Origin: Molanna angustata
Lineage: Eukaryota > Arthropoda > Insecta > Trichoptera > Molannidae
DNA: 64,000 bases
Assembly (NCBI GenBank): GCA_963576475.1
Contig: OY754968.1
Span: 13,682,616-13,746,615, forward strand
Reading direction: 5' to 3'
The translations under genes and the position numbers were made by a program. This document shows positions 45,690 through 57,129 of this stretch, one piece after another; positions within the stretch are counted from its first letter, which is position 1; each line of letters starts with the position of its first letter. The notes beneath the pieces are model-generated. The model searched no databases, was not told the origin of the DNA, and saw only the letters and a list, made by a program, of their open reading frames with translations.

Positions 45690-46447
45690 GATGGTTTCTG
45701 GATTTAAATTTTTTTCTTATTTTTCTTCTTCTTCGTGTATTTGGTCATTTTACCAATGAAAGCGGAATATCCTGGGAAACGAAGGTCCGACTGTCTCTCC
45801 ATTTCTTCGCAGGTCTTCCAGGACGGTTCCTGGATTTAAACTTTTTTCTTCTTCTTCTTCATCGTGTATTTGGTCATTTTACCTATGAAGGTGGACTAAC
45901 CTGGGAGAAGAAGTTCCAATTGTCCTTCCATCTCTTCGCAGGTTTCTGGATTTAAACTTTTTTCTTCTTCTTCTTCTTCTTCATGTATTTTTGGTCATTT
46001 TACCTATGAAGTTGGAGAATACTGGGAGAAGAAGGTCCAACTGTTCTTCCAACTCTTCGCAAGTCTTCCAAGACGGTTTTTGGATATAAACTTTTTTCTT
46101 CTTCATCGTGCATTTGGTCATTTTACCTGGACATTTTAGGTGGACTATCCTGGGAGAAGAAGGTCCAATTTTCCTTCCATATCTTCGCAGGTATCTGGAT
46201 TTAAACTTTTTTCTTCATCTTCTTCGTGTATTTAGTCATTTTACCTTTGAAGGTGGAGTATCCTGGGAAAAGAAGGTCCAATTTTCCTTCCATATCTTCG
46301 CAGGTATCTGGATTTAAACTTTTTTCTTCTTCTTCTTCGTGTATTTAGTCATTTTACCTTTGAAGGTGGAGTATCCTGGGAAAAGAAGGTCCTTTCATCT
46401 CTTCGCGGTTCTTCCAGGATGGTTTCTGGATTTAAACTTTTCTTAAG
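45690..46447 (+). repeat. Tandem array, about six units of 116-132 bp
   Basis: The block GTGTATTTGGTCATTTTACC or close variants recur near 45735, 45865, 45985, 46108, 46224 and 46340, each followed by GAAGGTGGAGTATCCTGGGA-like sequence and a TTTTTTCTTCTTCTTC tract. The last two units are nearly identical. Frames are open through parts of it but the period is not a multiple of three. Confidence 0.8.
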
Positions 46448-46625
46448 CGGCTGAAGGGACGGGATGTAATGAAGGGAAGGGATGCACTAAAGGGCCTGAA
46501 GGGATGGGAGGTATAAAAGGGCCTAAAGGGACGGGAGGTACTGAAGGGCCTGATTGGAAGGGACGTAATGATGGATTGAAGGGATGGGAGGTACTGAAGG
46601 GTCTGAAGCGACCGTTCGTGGAGTC
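46447..46625 (+). repeat. Tandem array with ~27-31-bp G-rich unit
   Basis: GAAGGGACGGGAGGTACTG and variants (GAAGGGATGGGAGGTAT, AAGGGCCTGA) repeat about six times directly after the first array. Confidence 0.75.
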
Positions 46626-47640
46626 TAATTCTTTTTCTTCGTTTTCTTATTTTATGTAGAACTTTGGTGAATTTTATACAAAACTATTTCCTATGGATTA
46701 ATCTTCTTCTTCTTTTATGTAGACCTTTTAGTCAGTTTTTATGCAATCTATTTCCAATAGTCTAATTCTTCTATTTTATGTATTTTTTCTTATTTTATGT
46801 AGACCATTGAAATAGTTTTTTATACAAACTATTTCTTATAGTCTTATACTTATTCTTCTCTTTTTTATTTAGACTTTTGGGTTAGTTTTAAGTCTAATAG
46901 TCTATTGTGCAGAAATATTATTAACAATATGCACACTTGATGAAAATACATATGTAAAAACGAATGGGATGTGGGATGTGACGATGTAACCTGCACTAGA
47001 ATATTTTCAATACTTTTGTTTAATCAAATTTAAACCATTTATATCATCCTATTTTGAATAATTTTCAACACCTTCATATTTGATTTCGTTGACGATATTT
47101 AAATAATGGGGGTTGTGGCCATTACTGAACTCTTCACAACGTTTATATTCAAATTAAAAACTATTTATTATAGTTTAAGTCTTTTTCTTCTTCGTTAATG
47201 TAGACTTTTGTGTCAATTTTAAGTCTATCAGTCTAATTGTGCAAAAATATAATGCACACTTGATGAAAAAATATAAAAACGAATGGGATGTGACCAACAC
47301 TAGATCTTTTCAGTACATTATTTAATCAAATTTAAACCACATTCCAACATCCAAAATTACTAAATTTTCAATAGGTATATATTACAATTTGTTTTCGATG
47401 ATAATATTTAAAAATGGGGGTTGTGTACAACGTTGATAAACTGTCATATTTAAAACCATTTCGCGTAGTCCATGCGTGCAGAAATTGTATATTATACTTC
47501 ATTCACACTTTATAGCAATATATAAAAAAGAATGGGTTGTGGCCATCACTTGAACATTTTACAATGCTTAAACTCAATCAAATTTCAAACCACTTTTCAT
47601 AGTCCGATATTGCAAAATAATTGGGTGACAATATTATAAA
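46626..47640 (+). repeat. Degenerate tandem units of ~70 bp, then ~240-320 bp
   Basis: 46626-46910 repeats TTTTATGTAGACCTTT-like blocks with CAAACTATTTCCTATAG. From 46911, longer units recur, starting with TGTGCAGAAATATT near 46911, 47237 and 47474, and each containing AACGAATGGGATGTG and ATGGGGGTTGTG. About two and a half units are visible. Confidence 0.65.
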
Positions 47641-48480
47641 AACGATTGCTTATTCCTTCACAGTTTTACATTCTTGGCCAACGGCGGGACATAAAGGCTA
47701 GTTTACAATAATAATAGCGACACATTCGCTTATAAGTCGAAATCATTCAATATATAAAGCGCTATTATTATTACAAAACAAACCTAACCTAACCTACAAA
47801 TGTATAGCCAGTATACACGATAATGCTACTCTAAGATTCTATATTATTATTATTATTATAAGAATATTTCAATTATTTTGTCAGTCGTCGCGTCGCGTAT
47901 TGAGGTATCGACAGTATAAAGCAAGGCTTTTTCATATACCTAGTTTAAATTTTTAGAAGCAGACTATTATGATTGACATGAACATGATGCGACGAATATT
48001 ATATGCATTAAGTACCTATAATAGGTACCTATACTGACATATAATTATACCTACTTTGTGTGTTTTTAGCAGTTTTTAGTCTGTACTGTATCTTTGAGAC
48101 AATAGATAGACATAAAGTCTATGTAATGAGGCTGACAATTAGAGAAGCAATACAAAAATATCATAAATAAAATGGCAGAAAATTATACATAATTCGCTGA
48201 ACTACACAAAATATTTTATTTTAGAGGATACCGAGCTCTCGCTACGTCTGCCTATATATTTTTTTTATACCTAAGTATAATATATTTTTCTAATAGGTAG
48301 TTTGTTTAGACAAGTTGATGGCTAAGCGGCTAGCGCGATGGATTATTTTAGTATTGATTCGGATCTCGGCATGACTAGGGCTGCCATCCGTCCGGTACAG
48401 TTGAAATTTATCTTCTTGGCCCAAGTACATCGAATTTCGCAGTAGTTTACATATAGCACAATAATTATTTTAGGGAACAG
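47641..48480. other. Intergenic DNA, no gene recognised
   Basis: Contains AACCTAACCTAACCTAC at about 47786, similar to three units of the insect telomeric pentamer but too short to call interstitial telomere. No other structure was seen. Confidence 0.4.
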
Positions 48481-48608
48481 AACAGAAATAAACTGTATAC
48501 AATATTCCCTGACCAAGAATCTAATGTCGCTAACACCAATTCCGTCATTATTCTACAATACTCGTAAAATTAAAAAAATCCTAGTAATGTAATAAATGAT
48601 GAAAATGT
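48481..48608 (+). repeat. Direct repeat flanking a HINE copy (left)
   Basis: Begins AACAGAAATAAACTGTATAC and ends ATAAATGATGAAAATGT. Matches 49274-49407 almost base for base apart from a short insertion in the right copy. Confidence 0.8.
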
Positions 48609-48648
48609 TGACAAAATTGTACTAACATTACCTACTTATCCAACTGTC

Positions 48649-49226
48649 GATTCGTTCATGAGAATTTAATTCTCTGAATGAATCGACATTATAAAGCCAA
48701 GATGCGTGTACGAAGGTACATTTTGTATGGCATAGTGGACTTTTTGCATGCTAATAGCACCAACTAGAGGCCTCGCAGCATATATGTTCCCATACATGGA
48801 TTTACTCAGAATTTACTCACACCCCAACTAGATAATTTAATTTTCTATAAAATATATAAAATTGTAGAAGTACATCTCAATTTTTTTTAACAATTTTTAT
48901 AAAAATTGAATTTAGTGACGACATTGTTTCATACAATTTGTATGGCAGTCGTCTACACACAATATCTAAGAAGACTTAATTGTTTGATACTAATCTCCAA
49001 ACATACATACAATCATGCTGTTTTCATATTCTGGGTAGGATCAAAGGACTGACCTCCATACTATCCTATCTTGACATACATACCTTGGTACATGTGTTGT
49101 ATAGAAAACCAAATATCTGAAAATATTAAATAATTTGTATTTATGGGTTTATAGATTGGTACTTATTCTTCAACTGTACATACTATCACTATCGACAGTT
49201 GGATTTCACGTGTTACATGCAACTAG
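48649..49226 (+). mobile_element. HINE-like element, copy 2 (internally deleted)
   Basis: Starts TCCAACTGTCGATTCG and ends TGTTACATGCAACTAG. About 400 bp of the interior present in full copies is missing after TTTACTCAGAATTTACTC. Flanked by a 128-bp direct repeat outside both ends. Confidence 0.8.
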
Positions 49227-49273
49227 TTTAGGTACAAAATTTGCCTAGGTATACTTATTTTGTTATAAACTAG

Positions 49274-49407
49274 AACAGAAATAAACTGTATACAATATTC
49301 CCTGACCAATAATCTAATGTGGCTAACACCAATTCCGTCATTATTCTACAATACTCGTAAAATTAAAAAAATCCTATCTATAGTAATCTAATAAATGATG
49401 AAAATGT
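49274..49407 (+). repeat. Direct repeat flanking a HINE copy (right)
   Basis: Second copy of the 48481-48608 sequence, with a small insertion (TCTATAGTAATC) near its end. Confidence 0.8.
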
Positions 49408-49416
49408 ACGAGTATT

Positions 49417-49450
49417 GAACATAATAAATATATGTATATTTATTATGTTC
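49417..49450. repeat. Perfect 16-bp-stem palindrome
   Basis: GAACATAATAAATATA and its exact inverse flank a 2-nt centre (TG). It is AT-rich and may be chance or a cruciform-forming site. Confidence 0.55.
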
Positions 49451-49643
49451 CGGCTTATCTAATCGTCTGCGAGTGATTTTAAAATAGTATTAAAAGGGCT
49501 TACTTAATAAAAAGATATTACCATTTATTATGCGAAGGAAAAAATGCTATGAATAAAGAATATATTTTTATTAAGTGCCTTGTCTGGTGTATTATGCATC
49601 GCTGAAAAACACGTACTTATTTTTTTTGTACAACATGTTGTGA

Positions 49644-49668
49644 GGAGAGAGAGAGAGAGAGAGAGAGT
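49644..49668. repeat. (GA)n microsatellite
   Basis: An uninterrupted GA run of about 12 repeats. Confidence 0.85.
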
Positions 49669-50879
49669 GTAAGAGGAAGATAGAGTTCTCGGTCAAATGA
49701 TGTCAGCGTTGTCAAGTAAGCTATTGTATGGGACAAATCGTATATACCGCTTATCGCTAGATGGCGTAACAAAAAATGCAGGCTCGAATCTAATATTTTT
49801 TTAGTATCTGAATGAACCACCAATATGGCGCTGAAATCAGTGCATAAATGGTTAATTTTTATAAAAAATGCAATAAATTGATCAAATATATTTTTGCAAT
49901 AAAAATATTTTTAAATATTTTTGTTTGTATATCTCAATGATCTGTCGTTGTTAGTTTTTTTTTTTTTTAATAAAATTCTAATAATGTCAGTGTTGTCTAT
50001 TTCCTCCATGTTTAATGCTATATTTTATCAAATTATGATTACATAGCATTATTTTTTAGACTACATTTTAAGGATATTGTTCTTCTCCACATATATAATC
50101 AGACGAATTATTTTTTTTAATTTGTGAAAAAAGCATGGTCAAACCAAATGCCTGCCACAACGTTTATTTTGTTATTGTAATATCAGTTTGTAAATTGATT
50201 TTAAATATTTAATGATATTTTAAAAATAATTAAAAATACATAATTTTTATGAATCTAAAGTTTCATTGAGATCGAAAAATGTATACATCCTTGATCTACG
50301 CCCTTAGCAAAAGATTGAGATTACTTAAAGATTTAAGATAATTTAAAGAAAATTTATTATGAAATTCATTTCTGTCCCTATTCAGGACAATATTTTTGTT
50401 CGTATTTTCGCTTCGTAATAATTACTCCACCAAAACACAAAATGTCAACAAACATTGTTCAATGTGGACGATACATGTAATTTTACAGAAGTTATTTAAT
50501 GTTCGATACTTTTTAGTATTTTTTAGAATAATGTGATTTCGGAAATTCGTCAAATTTTGCTAATTAAAAAATCACCAGTTAAAAAATGTAATTCAAAACA
50601 TCCCACCACCACCATGTCCTTCAATGAGTAAGAGCCACCATTTTTTAAAACATAACCTACAAAAGTTTGGTAAAAATACCAATTTAGTCATTTATTTTAA
50701 TATTTTAGTTCCTTTTTTTTAATATGTCGTAATTGTAACTACAAACAAACCTAACCAACCTATTTTTACCAAACTTTTGTAGGTTAGGTTTACAAAAATG
50801 GTGTGAAGACTTGGTTATCCTGAATTACTCCTCCAGGTCCTGAAGCTATATAATACTATAAAGAGTGGTAAAATTATCA

Positions 50880-51057
50880 TAGACCAAAAAGTGAATGCAG
50901 ACAGAATATTAAAAAAAATACCAAAAAATGGTATTAAATTTTCCAAAAATCACAAAAAATACCAAAAATACTAAAAAATACCAAACGTGTTCTAAAGTGG
51001 CGAAAAAATACCAATTTAGTACTAAAAATATTAAAAACGGTCACACTGCATATGTTT
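50880..51057. repeat. ATACCAAAAAATACC-rich block ending in CGGTCACACTGCA
   Basis: Tandem-like AAAAAATACC words end at AACGGTCACACTGCA, the same terminus as the element at 42866-43740. It is probably a diverged copy of that arm. No coding content. Confidence 0.45.
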
Positions 51058-51144
51058 TTTCAATTATAAAAGGTACCTGTCAAAAGTGAATTACTATAAA
51101 ATAGGTTCAATGAACCCTCTCCCAACAAGAGTGAAGACTCAATT

Positions 51145-51775
51145 GTGTAATTATATGTATGTCAGGATAGAATAGTATGAAGTTTCAGTCGTTTTTTCTT
51201 ACCCCGAATATGAAAACAGCATGATGGTATGTATGTATGTTTGGAGATTAAGTAAGTATCAAACTATTGAGTGAGACATTGTGTTGTGTATATTGCCTTA
51301 CAAATTGTATGAAACAATATCGTCACTAAATTCAATTTTTATAAACATTGTTAAAAAAATTGAGATATACTACTACAATTTTAATATTTTTTATAGATAA
51401 TTAAATTATCTAGTTGGGGTGTTTCGGCTTTTTTCGATATTTTTAAAAACTTTGAAAATATAGGCAGTTAAACACATAAATTTATCATAAAAAATATATT
51501 TTTCTTAGTAAAAAATGTTTGATAGACTGGTATTTTTTTGAAAAAAAAAAAACAATTTGAGATTTTGTATTTGTCTATGTTCACACCAATTTTCAGCGTT
51601 CTAGCTTTTATGGTTTCTGAGATATATGGAAAAATAAAGTAAAAATTCAAAAGTTGATAACCCCTGACTGAAACAAAAACTCAAAAATCTGAAATATTGG
51701 GCTTTGTAAATTGACACACACAGACACACGAAATTTTCTACTCCGAATTCTGAGTAAATCCGTATATTGAGCAGT
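51145..51775 (-). mobile_element. HINE-like element, copy 3 (ends missing)
   Basis: Matches the internal part of the 26165-27129 copy from TATGTATGTCAGGATAGAAT to CCGAATTCTGAGTAAATCC. Both diagnostic termini are absent. Confidence 0.7.
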
Positions 51776-51943
51776 CGTCCAAGATGGTCATTTGCGGCTC
51801 GATATCAGGACCGCTGTGCCGTGGGCAAAATATACTTATATGTATTATTTTTTTTATATTTATGAAGTCACGTATTTGCGAAAAATTATTTAAAATTAAT
51901 TTGTATGCAGTCAAATATATGTAAATATCTTAGATTATTTGTC

Positions 51944-52032
51944 TCTCACATACATCTGCTGGGGATCGAACCCAGCACGCCCACACAGAAACCAAACGGC
52001 TTACCAACTGTGCCACGGCGCGGCGGTCGACT
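51944..52032 (-). mobile_element. tRNA-derived SINE family 2, head fragment
   Basis: The minus strand carries a tRNA-like head with A-box GTGGCACAGTTGG and B-box GGTTCGATCCC. It matches the head of 61312-61510. The conserved body indicates a SINE and not a functional tRNA. Confidence 0.65.
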
Positions 52033-52214
52033 TGGATCATCTCAAAATGGAAAATATATTAAATAGGTAAGATTCTCAGTGTTTAATACATGTATGCGCA
52101 ATGTTTTGTTCATTGGACTATAGTATAGTCTACTATACTATAATAAAACACTCTTCATATTATGTACAAATGATTTTGATTTAATTAGCATATTTGTCTA
52201 AAAAGTACTGATAT

Positions 52215-52556
52215 TTATTTGAAAAGTTCCAGTTTATAGTTTAAATAGATTGAAATAATTGGTTTGACTATTACGATTAAAACACATTTACCTACCGCAT
52301 TATTATCCGTTAAATAAAAATCTAAATTAGGATCCGACTTGCAGTAGAGTAAGGCCACATGGTAAGTACCTAATACGGACATCAAATTATTTTTTTGTTG
52401 TTGTACCAAATCAGAGTACATCCCTTTACTAAAATTGGTTGGTGCACAGATGACTTCTACCGTATTCTTTCGCCTGGCAAACTCTACAGATTTATTCCCA
52501 ATAACTAGCAATGTTGTCAACTTTGATAAACTCTTCGAAACCCATCATTGGCGTCT
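52215..52556 (-). CDS. Unrecognised open frame, possible exon or transposon remnant
   Basis: The frame starts at ATG 52520 and extends upstream in phase (WVSKSLSKLTTLLVIGNKS). It encodes ARRKNTVEVICAPTNF, YSDLVQQQKNNLMSVLGTY and SDPNLDFYLTDNNAVG. The composition is protein-like, and a plausible donor (GCGGTAG|GTAAAT) follows NNAV. I do not recognise the family. After that donor the frame becomes hydrophobic and looks intronic. No neighbouring exon could be linked, so it could be a decayed transposase or an exon of an unseen gene. Confidence 0.3.
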
Positions 52557-52775
52557 TTAATTTTTTGTAGACCGTTTACTAAAAGATCTTTCGATGATTA
52601 CATATTACAAAAATTAATGCAAACTCTATTTTCGAGTACACCCATTTCACTGGTAATAAAATAATTATAAGAGAACCTGTGTTCTTAGTGTTGCAGGAGT
52701 TACACGAGAAGTGATGCAAAATTCGTTTAAATTCCAAATATTAACTTGAATTTTGTATATTTTCAATTATATTAC

Positions 52776-52943
52776 CTCCTATTCAGTAACTATTGTAACT
52801 AAAATAGGAACGTTCTAAAATTGTAGATTTACGGTCTTATTTCAGCGTTATAAAATATCAACTTGGACTAAATAGAATAGGAACGTACCTATATTGGCCG
52901 GAACGTTCTTAAAAAGTTACTGAATCAGACGTATTATGAATAA
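52776..52943 (+). repeat. Inverted repeat unit, intact copy (contains the HINE empty site)
   Basis: Runs from CCTATTCAGTAACTATTGTAA to GTTACTGAATCAGACGTATT, with GGAACGTTC words near both ends so the unit is itself partly palindromic. Its inverse lies at 54947-56108, split by a HINE. It may be a ~140-bp MITE. Confidence 0.75.
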
Positions 52944-52989
52944 TTATGAAAATTATAAAATTTTCATCATTTTCATAATTTCTTATCAA

Positions 52990-53938
52990 ACAAAGACTGT
53001 GTATGTGATCTTGGAGTTATTCTGGACTCAAAACTTACTTTTGAGGCTCATATTAATAGCATAGTCACTAAGGCAACAAAGAGCCTGGGTTTTGTTCTAA
53101 GAACATGTAAATTTTTCACCAACTTCAGAACGTTCTTGCTCCTTTACAATAGTTATGTTCGTCCACATTTAGAGTATTGTTCACAGATTTGGAACCCACG
53201 CTACAGTAAATACGTTGATCGACTAGAAAGAGTCCAAAAACGATTTCTAAAATTCTTAAATTTCAAATCATATAACATATACAGTTCTTATGATAAAATT
53301 GAGAAACATTTCCGAATGAAAAAAATCGTACACAGGAGAGAAGTTGCGGATCAAATGTTTCTCTTTAAAATTATTAATTCAAAAGTTGACTGTCCTGATT
53401 TATTAAATAAAATTAATTTCCATGCGCCGTTGCGAAATGGCAGATTGAACTACTTGTTTTATGTTCCTCGAAGTAACACTAATTCTAATCAAAATGAGTT
53501 TATCAAAAGGGCTTGTAACTTCTATAATGTCAACCTCTCAGCCAGTATCACACATTCTGATATATTCACCGCTAGTAATAACGCATACAAAAATTCTCTC
53601 TAAAAGTGCATAGCATGAACTCGTATGTTGAATTTTTTTTTTGTTAGTTATTTTTGTTTTTTCTAATATTATCTTATGTATACTTTTATTTACATTTTGA
53701 GTTGTTGTTTGTAACAAAAATATAACAATTTAACTGTCACAATCCTTTTCCCATCCTTATCCTTTCCCGTCACAGGCAAACATACATCTTAGTTATATTT
53801 AAATTTATGATGCTTGAAATGTTTTATATTTAATATCTATGGACATATGTAATTGGTCTGTTTGTTTTTATTTTATAGTGTATTATTCCATTTTAGTATT
53901 TTAAGACTGTATTTGTCCCTAAATAAATAAATAAATAA
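52990..53938 (+). pseudogene. 5'-truncated jockey/CR1-like LINE, end of reverse transcriptase to tail
   Basis: Encodes DLGVILDSKLTFEAHINSI, LLLYNSYVRPHLEYCSQIW and VQKRFLKFL, the thumb and C-terminal region of a non-LTR reverse transcriptase. The frame runs to a stop at 53601-53603. A 3' UTR and TAAATAAATAAATAA tail follow to 53938, where a HINE copy starts. The RT palm and endonuclease are missing. Confidence 0.8.
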
Positions 53939-54946
53939 TCCAACTGTCGATTTGTTCAGGAGAACTTTGTTCTCTTAACATATCGACAATGTATCAAGCC
54001 AGAATACGCGAGAATTGTATGGAGAGGTCTACTTTTTTCACGGCTTTTCCAACTTTGAAGTCAAAAAACACCAACTTAGAGGCTTCGCAGCATATATGTT
54101 CCATACACGGATTTACTCAGAATTCGGAGTAGAACATTTCGTGTGTCTGTGTGTGTGTGTCTGTGTGTGTGTGTATGTGTCCCCCCCTTATAACTTTTGA
54201 TCCGCTCAATTTACAGAGCCTAAAATTTCAGAATATATAAACAGTTACAGGCCTACAAAACTTTTATACTCGGAATTTTAAATTTTTGTTTCAGTCAGGG
54301 GTTATCAACTTTTGAATTTTTATTTTATTTTTCCATATATCTCAGAAACCGTAAACGCTAGAACGCTGAAAATTGGTACAAACATAGACAAATACAAAAT
54401 CTCAAATTAGTTTTTTCAAAAAAATTCCAGGGTTTCTCAAACATTTTTTATTAAGAAAAATATTTTTTTTATGATAAATTTATGAGTTTAACTGCCTATA
54501 TTTCCAAAACTTTTACAATTATCGAAAAAAGCCGAAACATCCCAACTAGATAATTTAATTTTCTATAAAAAATATTAACATTGTAGTAGAAGATCTCAAT
54601 TTTTTTTTAACAATTTTTTTAAAAATTGAATTTAGTGACGACATCGCTTCATACATTTTGTATGGCAGTCGCCTATACACAATATGTAAGAAGACTAAAT
54701 AGTTTGATACTTCATCTCCAAACATACATACATACCATCATGCTATTTGCATATTCTGGGTAGGAAAAAGGATCTTCCTCCATACTATCCTATCTTGACA
54801 TACATACCTACATATGTTGTATAGAAAACAAAATATCTGAAAATATTCAATAATTTGTATCTATGGGTTTATAGTTTGGTACATATTCTTCAACTATACA
54901 TACTATCGCTATCGACAGTTGGATCTCATGTGTTACATGCAACTAG
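53939..54946 (+). mobile_element. HINE-like element, copy 4 (full length)
   Basis: 1,008 bp, starting TCCAACTGTCGATTTG and ending ACATGCAACTAG. The inverse of the start (ATCGACAGTTGGA) recurs about 20 nt before the 3' end, followed by the CATGT-GTT-ACATG hairpin. Nearly identical to copy 5, so recent duplication or activity is likely. A GT-rich microsatellite lies at 54140-54180. Confidence 0.85.
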
Positions 54947-56108
54947 TTATTCAAAATACGTCTAATTCAGTACCTTTTTAAGAACGTTCCGGCTAGTATA
55001 GGTACGTTCCTATTCCATTTAGTCCAAGTTGATATTTTATAACGCTGAAATAAGACCGTAAATCTAAAATCTACAATTTTAATATGTTCCTATTTTCCAA
55101 CTGTCGATTTGTTCAGGAGAACTTTGTTCTCTTAACATATCGACAATGTATCAAGCCAGAATACGCGAGAATTATATGGAGAGGTCTACTTTTTTCGCGG
55201 CTTTTCCAACTTTGAAGTCAAAAAACACCAACTTAAAGGCTTCGCAGCATATATGTTCCATACACGGATTTACTCAGAATTCGGAGTAGAACATTTCGCG
55301 TGTCTGTGTGTGTGTCTGTCCCCCCCTTATAATTTTTGATCCGCTCAATTTACAGAGCCTAAAATTTCAGAATATATAAACAGTTACAGGCCTACAAAAC
55401 TTTTATACTCGGAATTTTGAATTTTTGTTTCAGTCAGGGGTTATCAACTTTTGAATTTTTATTTTATTTTTCCATATATCTCAGAAACCATAAACGCTAG
55501 AACGCTGAAAATTGGTACAAACATAGACAAATACAAAATCTCAAATTAGTTTTTTCAAAAAAATTCCAGGGTTTCTCAAACATTGTTTATTAAGAAAAAT
55601 ATTTTTTTTATGACAAATTTATGAGTTTAACTGCCTATATTTCCAAAACTTTTACAATTATCGAAAAAAGCCGAAACACCCCAACTAGATAATTTAATTT
55701 TCTATAAAAAATATTAACATTGTAGTAGATCTCAATTTTTTTTTAACAATTTTTTTAAAAATTGAATTTAGTGACGACATCGCTTCATACATTTTGTATG
55801 GCAGTCGCCTATACACAATATGTAAGAAGACTTAATAGTTTGATACTTCATCTCCAAACATACATACATACCATCATGTTATTTGCATATTCTGGGTAGG
55901 AAAAAGGATCTTCCTCCATACTATCCTATCTTGACATACATACCTACATATGTTGTATAAAAAACAAAATATCTGAAAATATTCAATAATTTGTATCTAT
56001 GGGTTTATAGTTTGGTACATATTCTTCAACTATACATACTATCGCTATCGACAGTTGGATCTCATGTGTTACATGCAACTAGTAGTTACAATAGTTACTG
56101 AATAGGGG
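54947..56108 (-). repeat. Inverted repeat unit, copy split by HINE copy 5
   Basis: 54947-55095 and 56083-56108 together are the inverse of 52776-52943. The split point reads CCTATTT then the HINE then TAGTTAC, while the intact copy reads CCTATTTTAGTTAC on the matching strand. Confidence 0.8.
55096..56082 (+). mobile_element. HINE-like element, copy 5 (full length, with readable empty site)
   Basis: 987 bp with the same ends as copy 4 and only scattered differences, mainly in the GT microsatellite and a few bases. Comparing with 52776-52943 shows insertion between T and T with no target-site duplication, the behaviour described for Helentron/HINE elements. Confidence 0.85.
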
Positions 56109-56257
56109 GTAGTATGTATAACGATTGTACCTATTTTTTTGTAATTCAGTCAATGAATCCTCAAAAAGAGTTCATGGATATGGGTGCAATTTTCAGTTTC
56201 GGGTAATTTTGGAATATTACCCATTCCTGAAGTCATAGATTGTCCACTCTACATCAA

Positions 56258-56722
56258 ACCCTATCAAAGTGACGAGAAGCTAGCTGGCTAAAATAAATAC
56301 CAATGCGCATGCGCGCAAAATGATTTCCACTAACACCGACACAGGTCACAGGCAGACATACTAGAGTCTATCCGTAGGTATTATATTATACTCTTTGCTA
56401 AAGTCTACAAATGAGCTGTGAATTTTTAAATTAAATGCGAAAAATTAAAAGAATATATAAATTTAATTTATAATTCAATTGACAAAGCAACTCGCTCACG
56501 CGAGTAGCTATTATTATTATAGACAAACTTAAACCTAACCTAAGAATGCAGAAAAGAAGAGCCGGTACCAAAGATATTAATGTATATACCATTAATATCT
56601 TTGGCCGGTACTAGACGCTACTCACAGACATAGTAGGTTGACAATTGACAATTCAGCGGGAATAGTTTGGCGCGCATGCGCATTGGTATTCATTTTAGCC
56701 TAGCTAGCTTCTCGTTCAAAGT
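56258..56722. mobile_element. Foldback MITE (~465 bp, ~55-bp inverted ends, central hairpin)
   Basis: The left end ACGAGAAGCTAGCTGGCTAA and ATACCAATGCGCATGCGCGC are inverted at the right end (GCGCGCATGCGCATTGGTAT, TAGCTAGCTTCTCGTT). The centre has a perfect 15-bp stem, CCAAAGATATTAATG with its inverse at 56591-56605. No coding capacity. Confidence 0.75.
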
Positions 56723-57129
56723 GAGGCAGGCAGGATGAGTTTACAGAAATATAAAAACGTCAAGTGATCTCAGAGGGATAAAACAAAAATAAAAATCTAT
56801 GGTGAATATGGTACAAAACAAAATTACGTGCTAAGGGCCCGCTCACATTGGATACGAATTTGGTCGTACGTAAACGTACGATGCTGGTCGTACGAATCGA
56901 GTGCGCGCACTGGCTTGCTCACATTGGATACGAATTCGCACCGTACGTATACGTACGATACTGATCGAGTGCGCGCACTAGATACGGCTTTCTCCGATTT
57001 TTGATACGAATTTGATCGTACGTCGACGTACAATGCTAGTCGTACAATTTTATGTATTTAAGATTTGGTACACGGATAACAAACAATACACATAAACATA
57101 ATATCAATCACAACAAAGCTACCGTGCAT

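Noticed and set aside
45671..46317. Small proteins with repeated LNFFL..HRVFGHFT segments
   Set aside because: They follow the ~120-bp tandem repeat and the period is not codon-compatible; no independent support for coding.
47780..47802. Interstitial telomeric TTAGG array
   Set aside because: Only about three CCTAA units are present, which is expected by chance in this composition.
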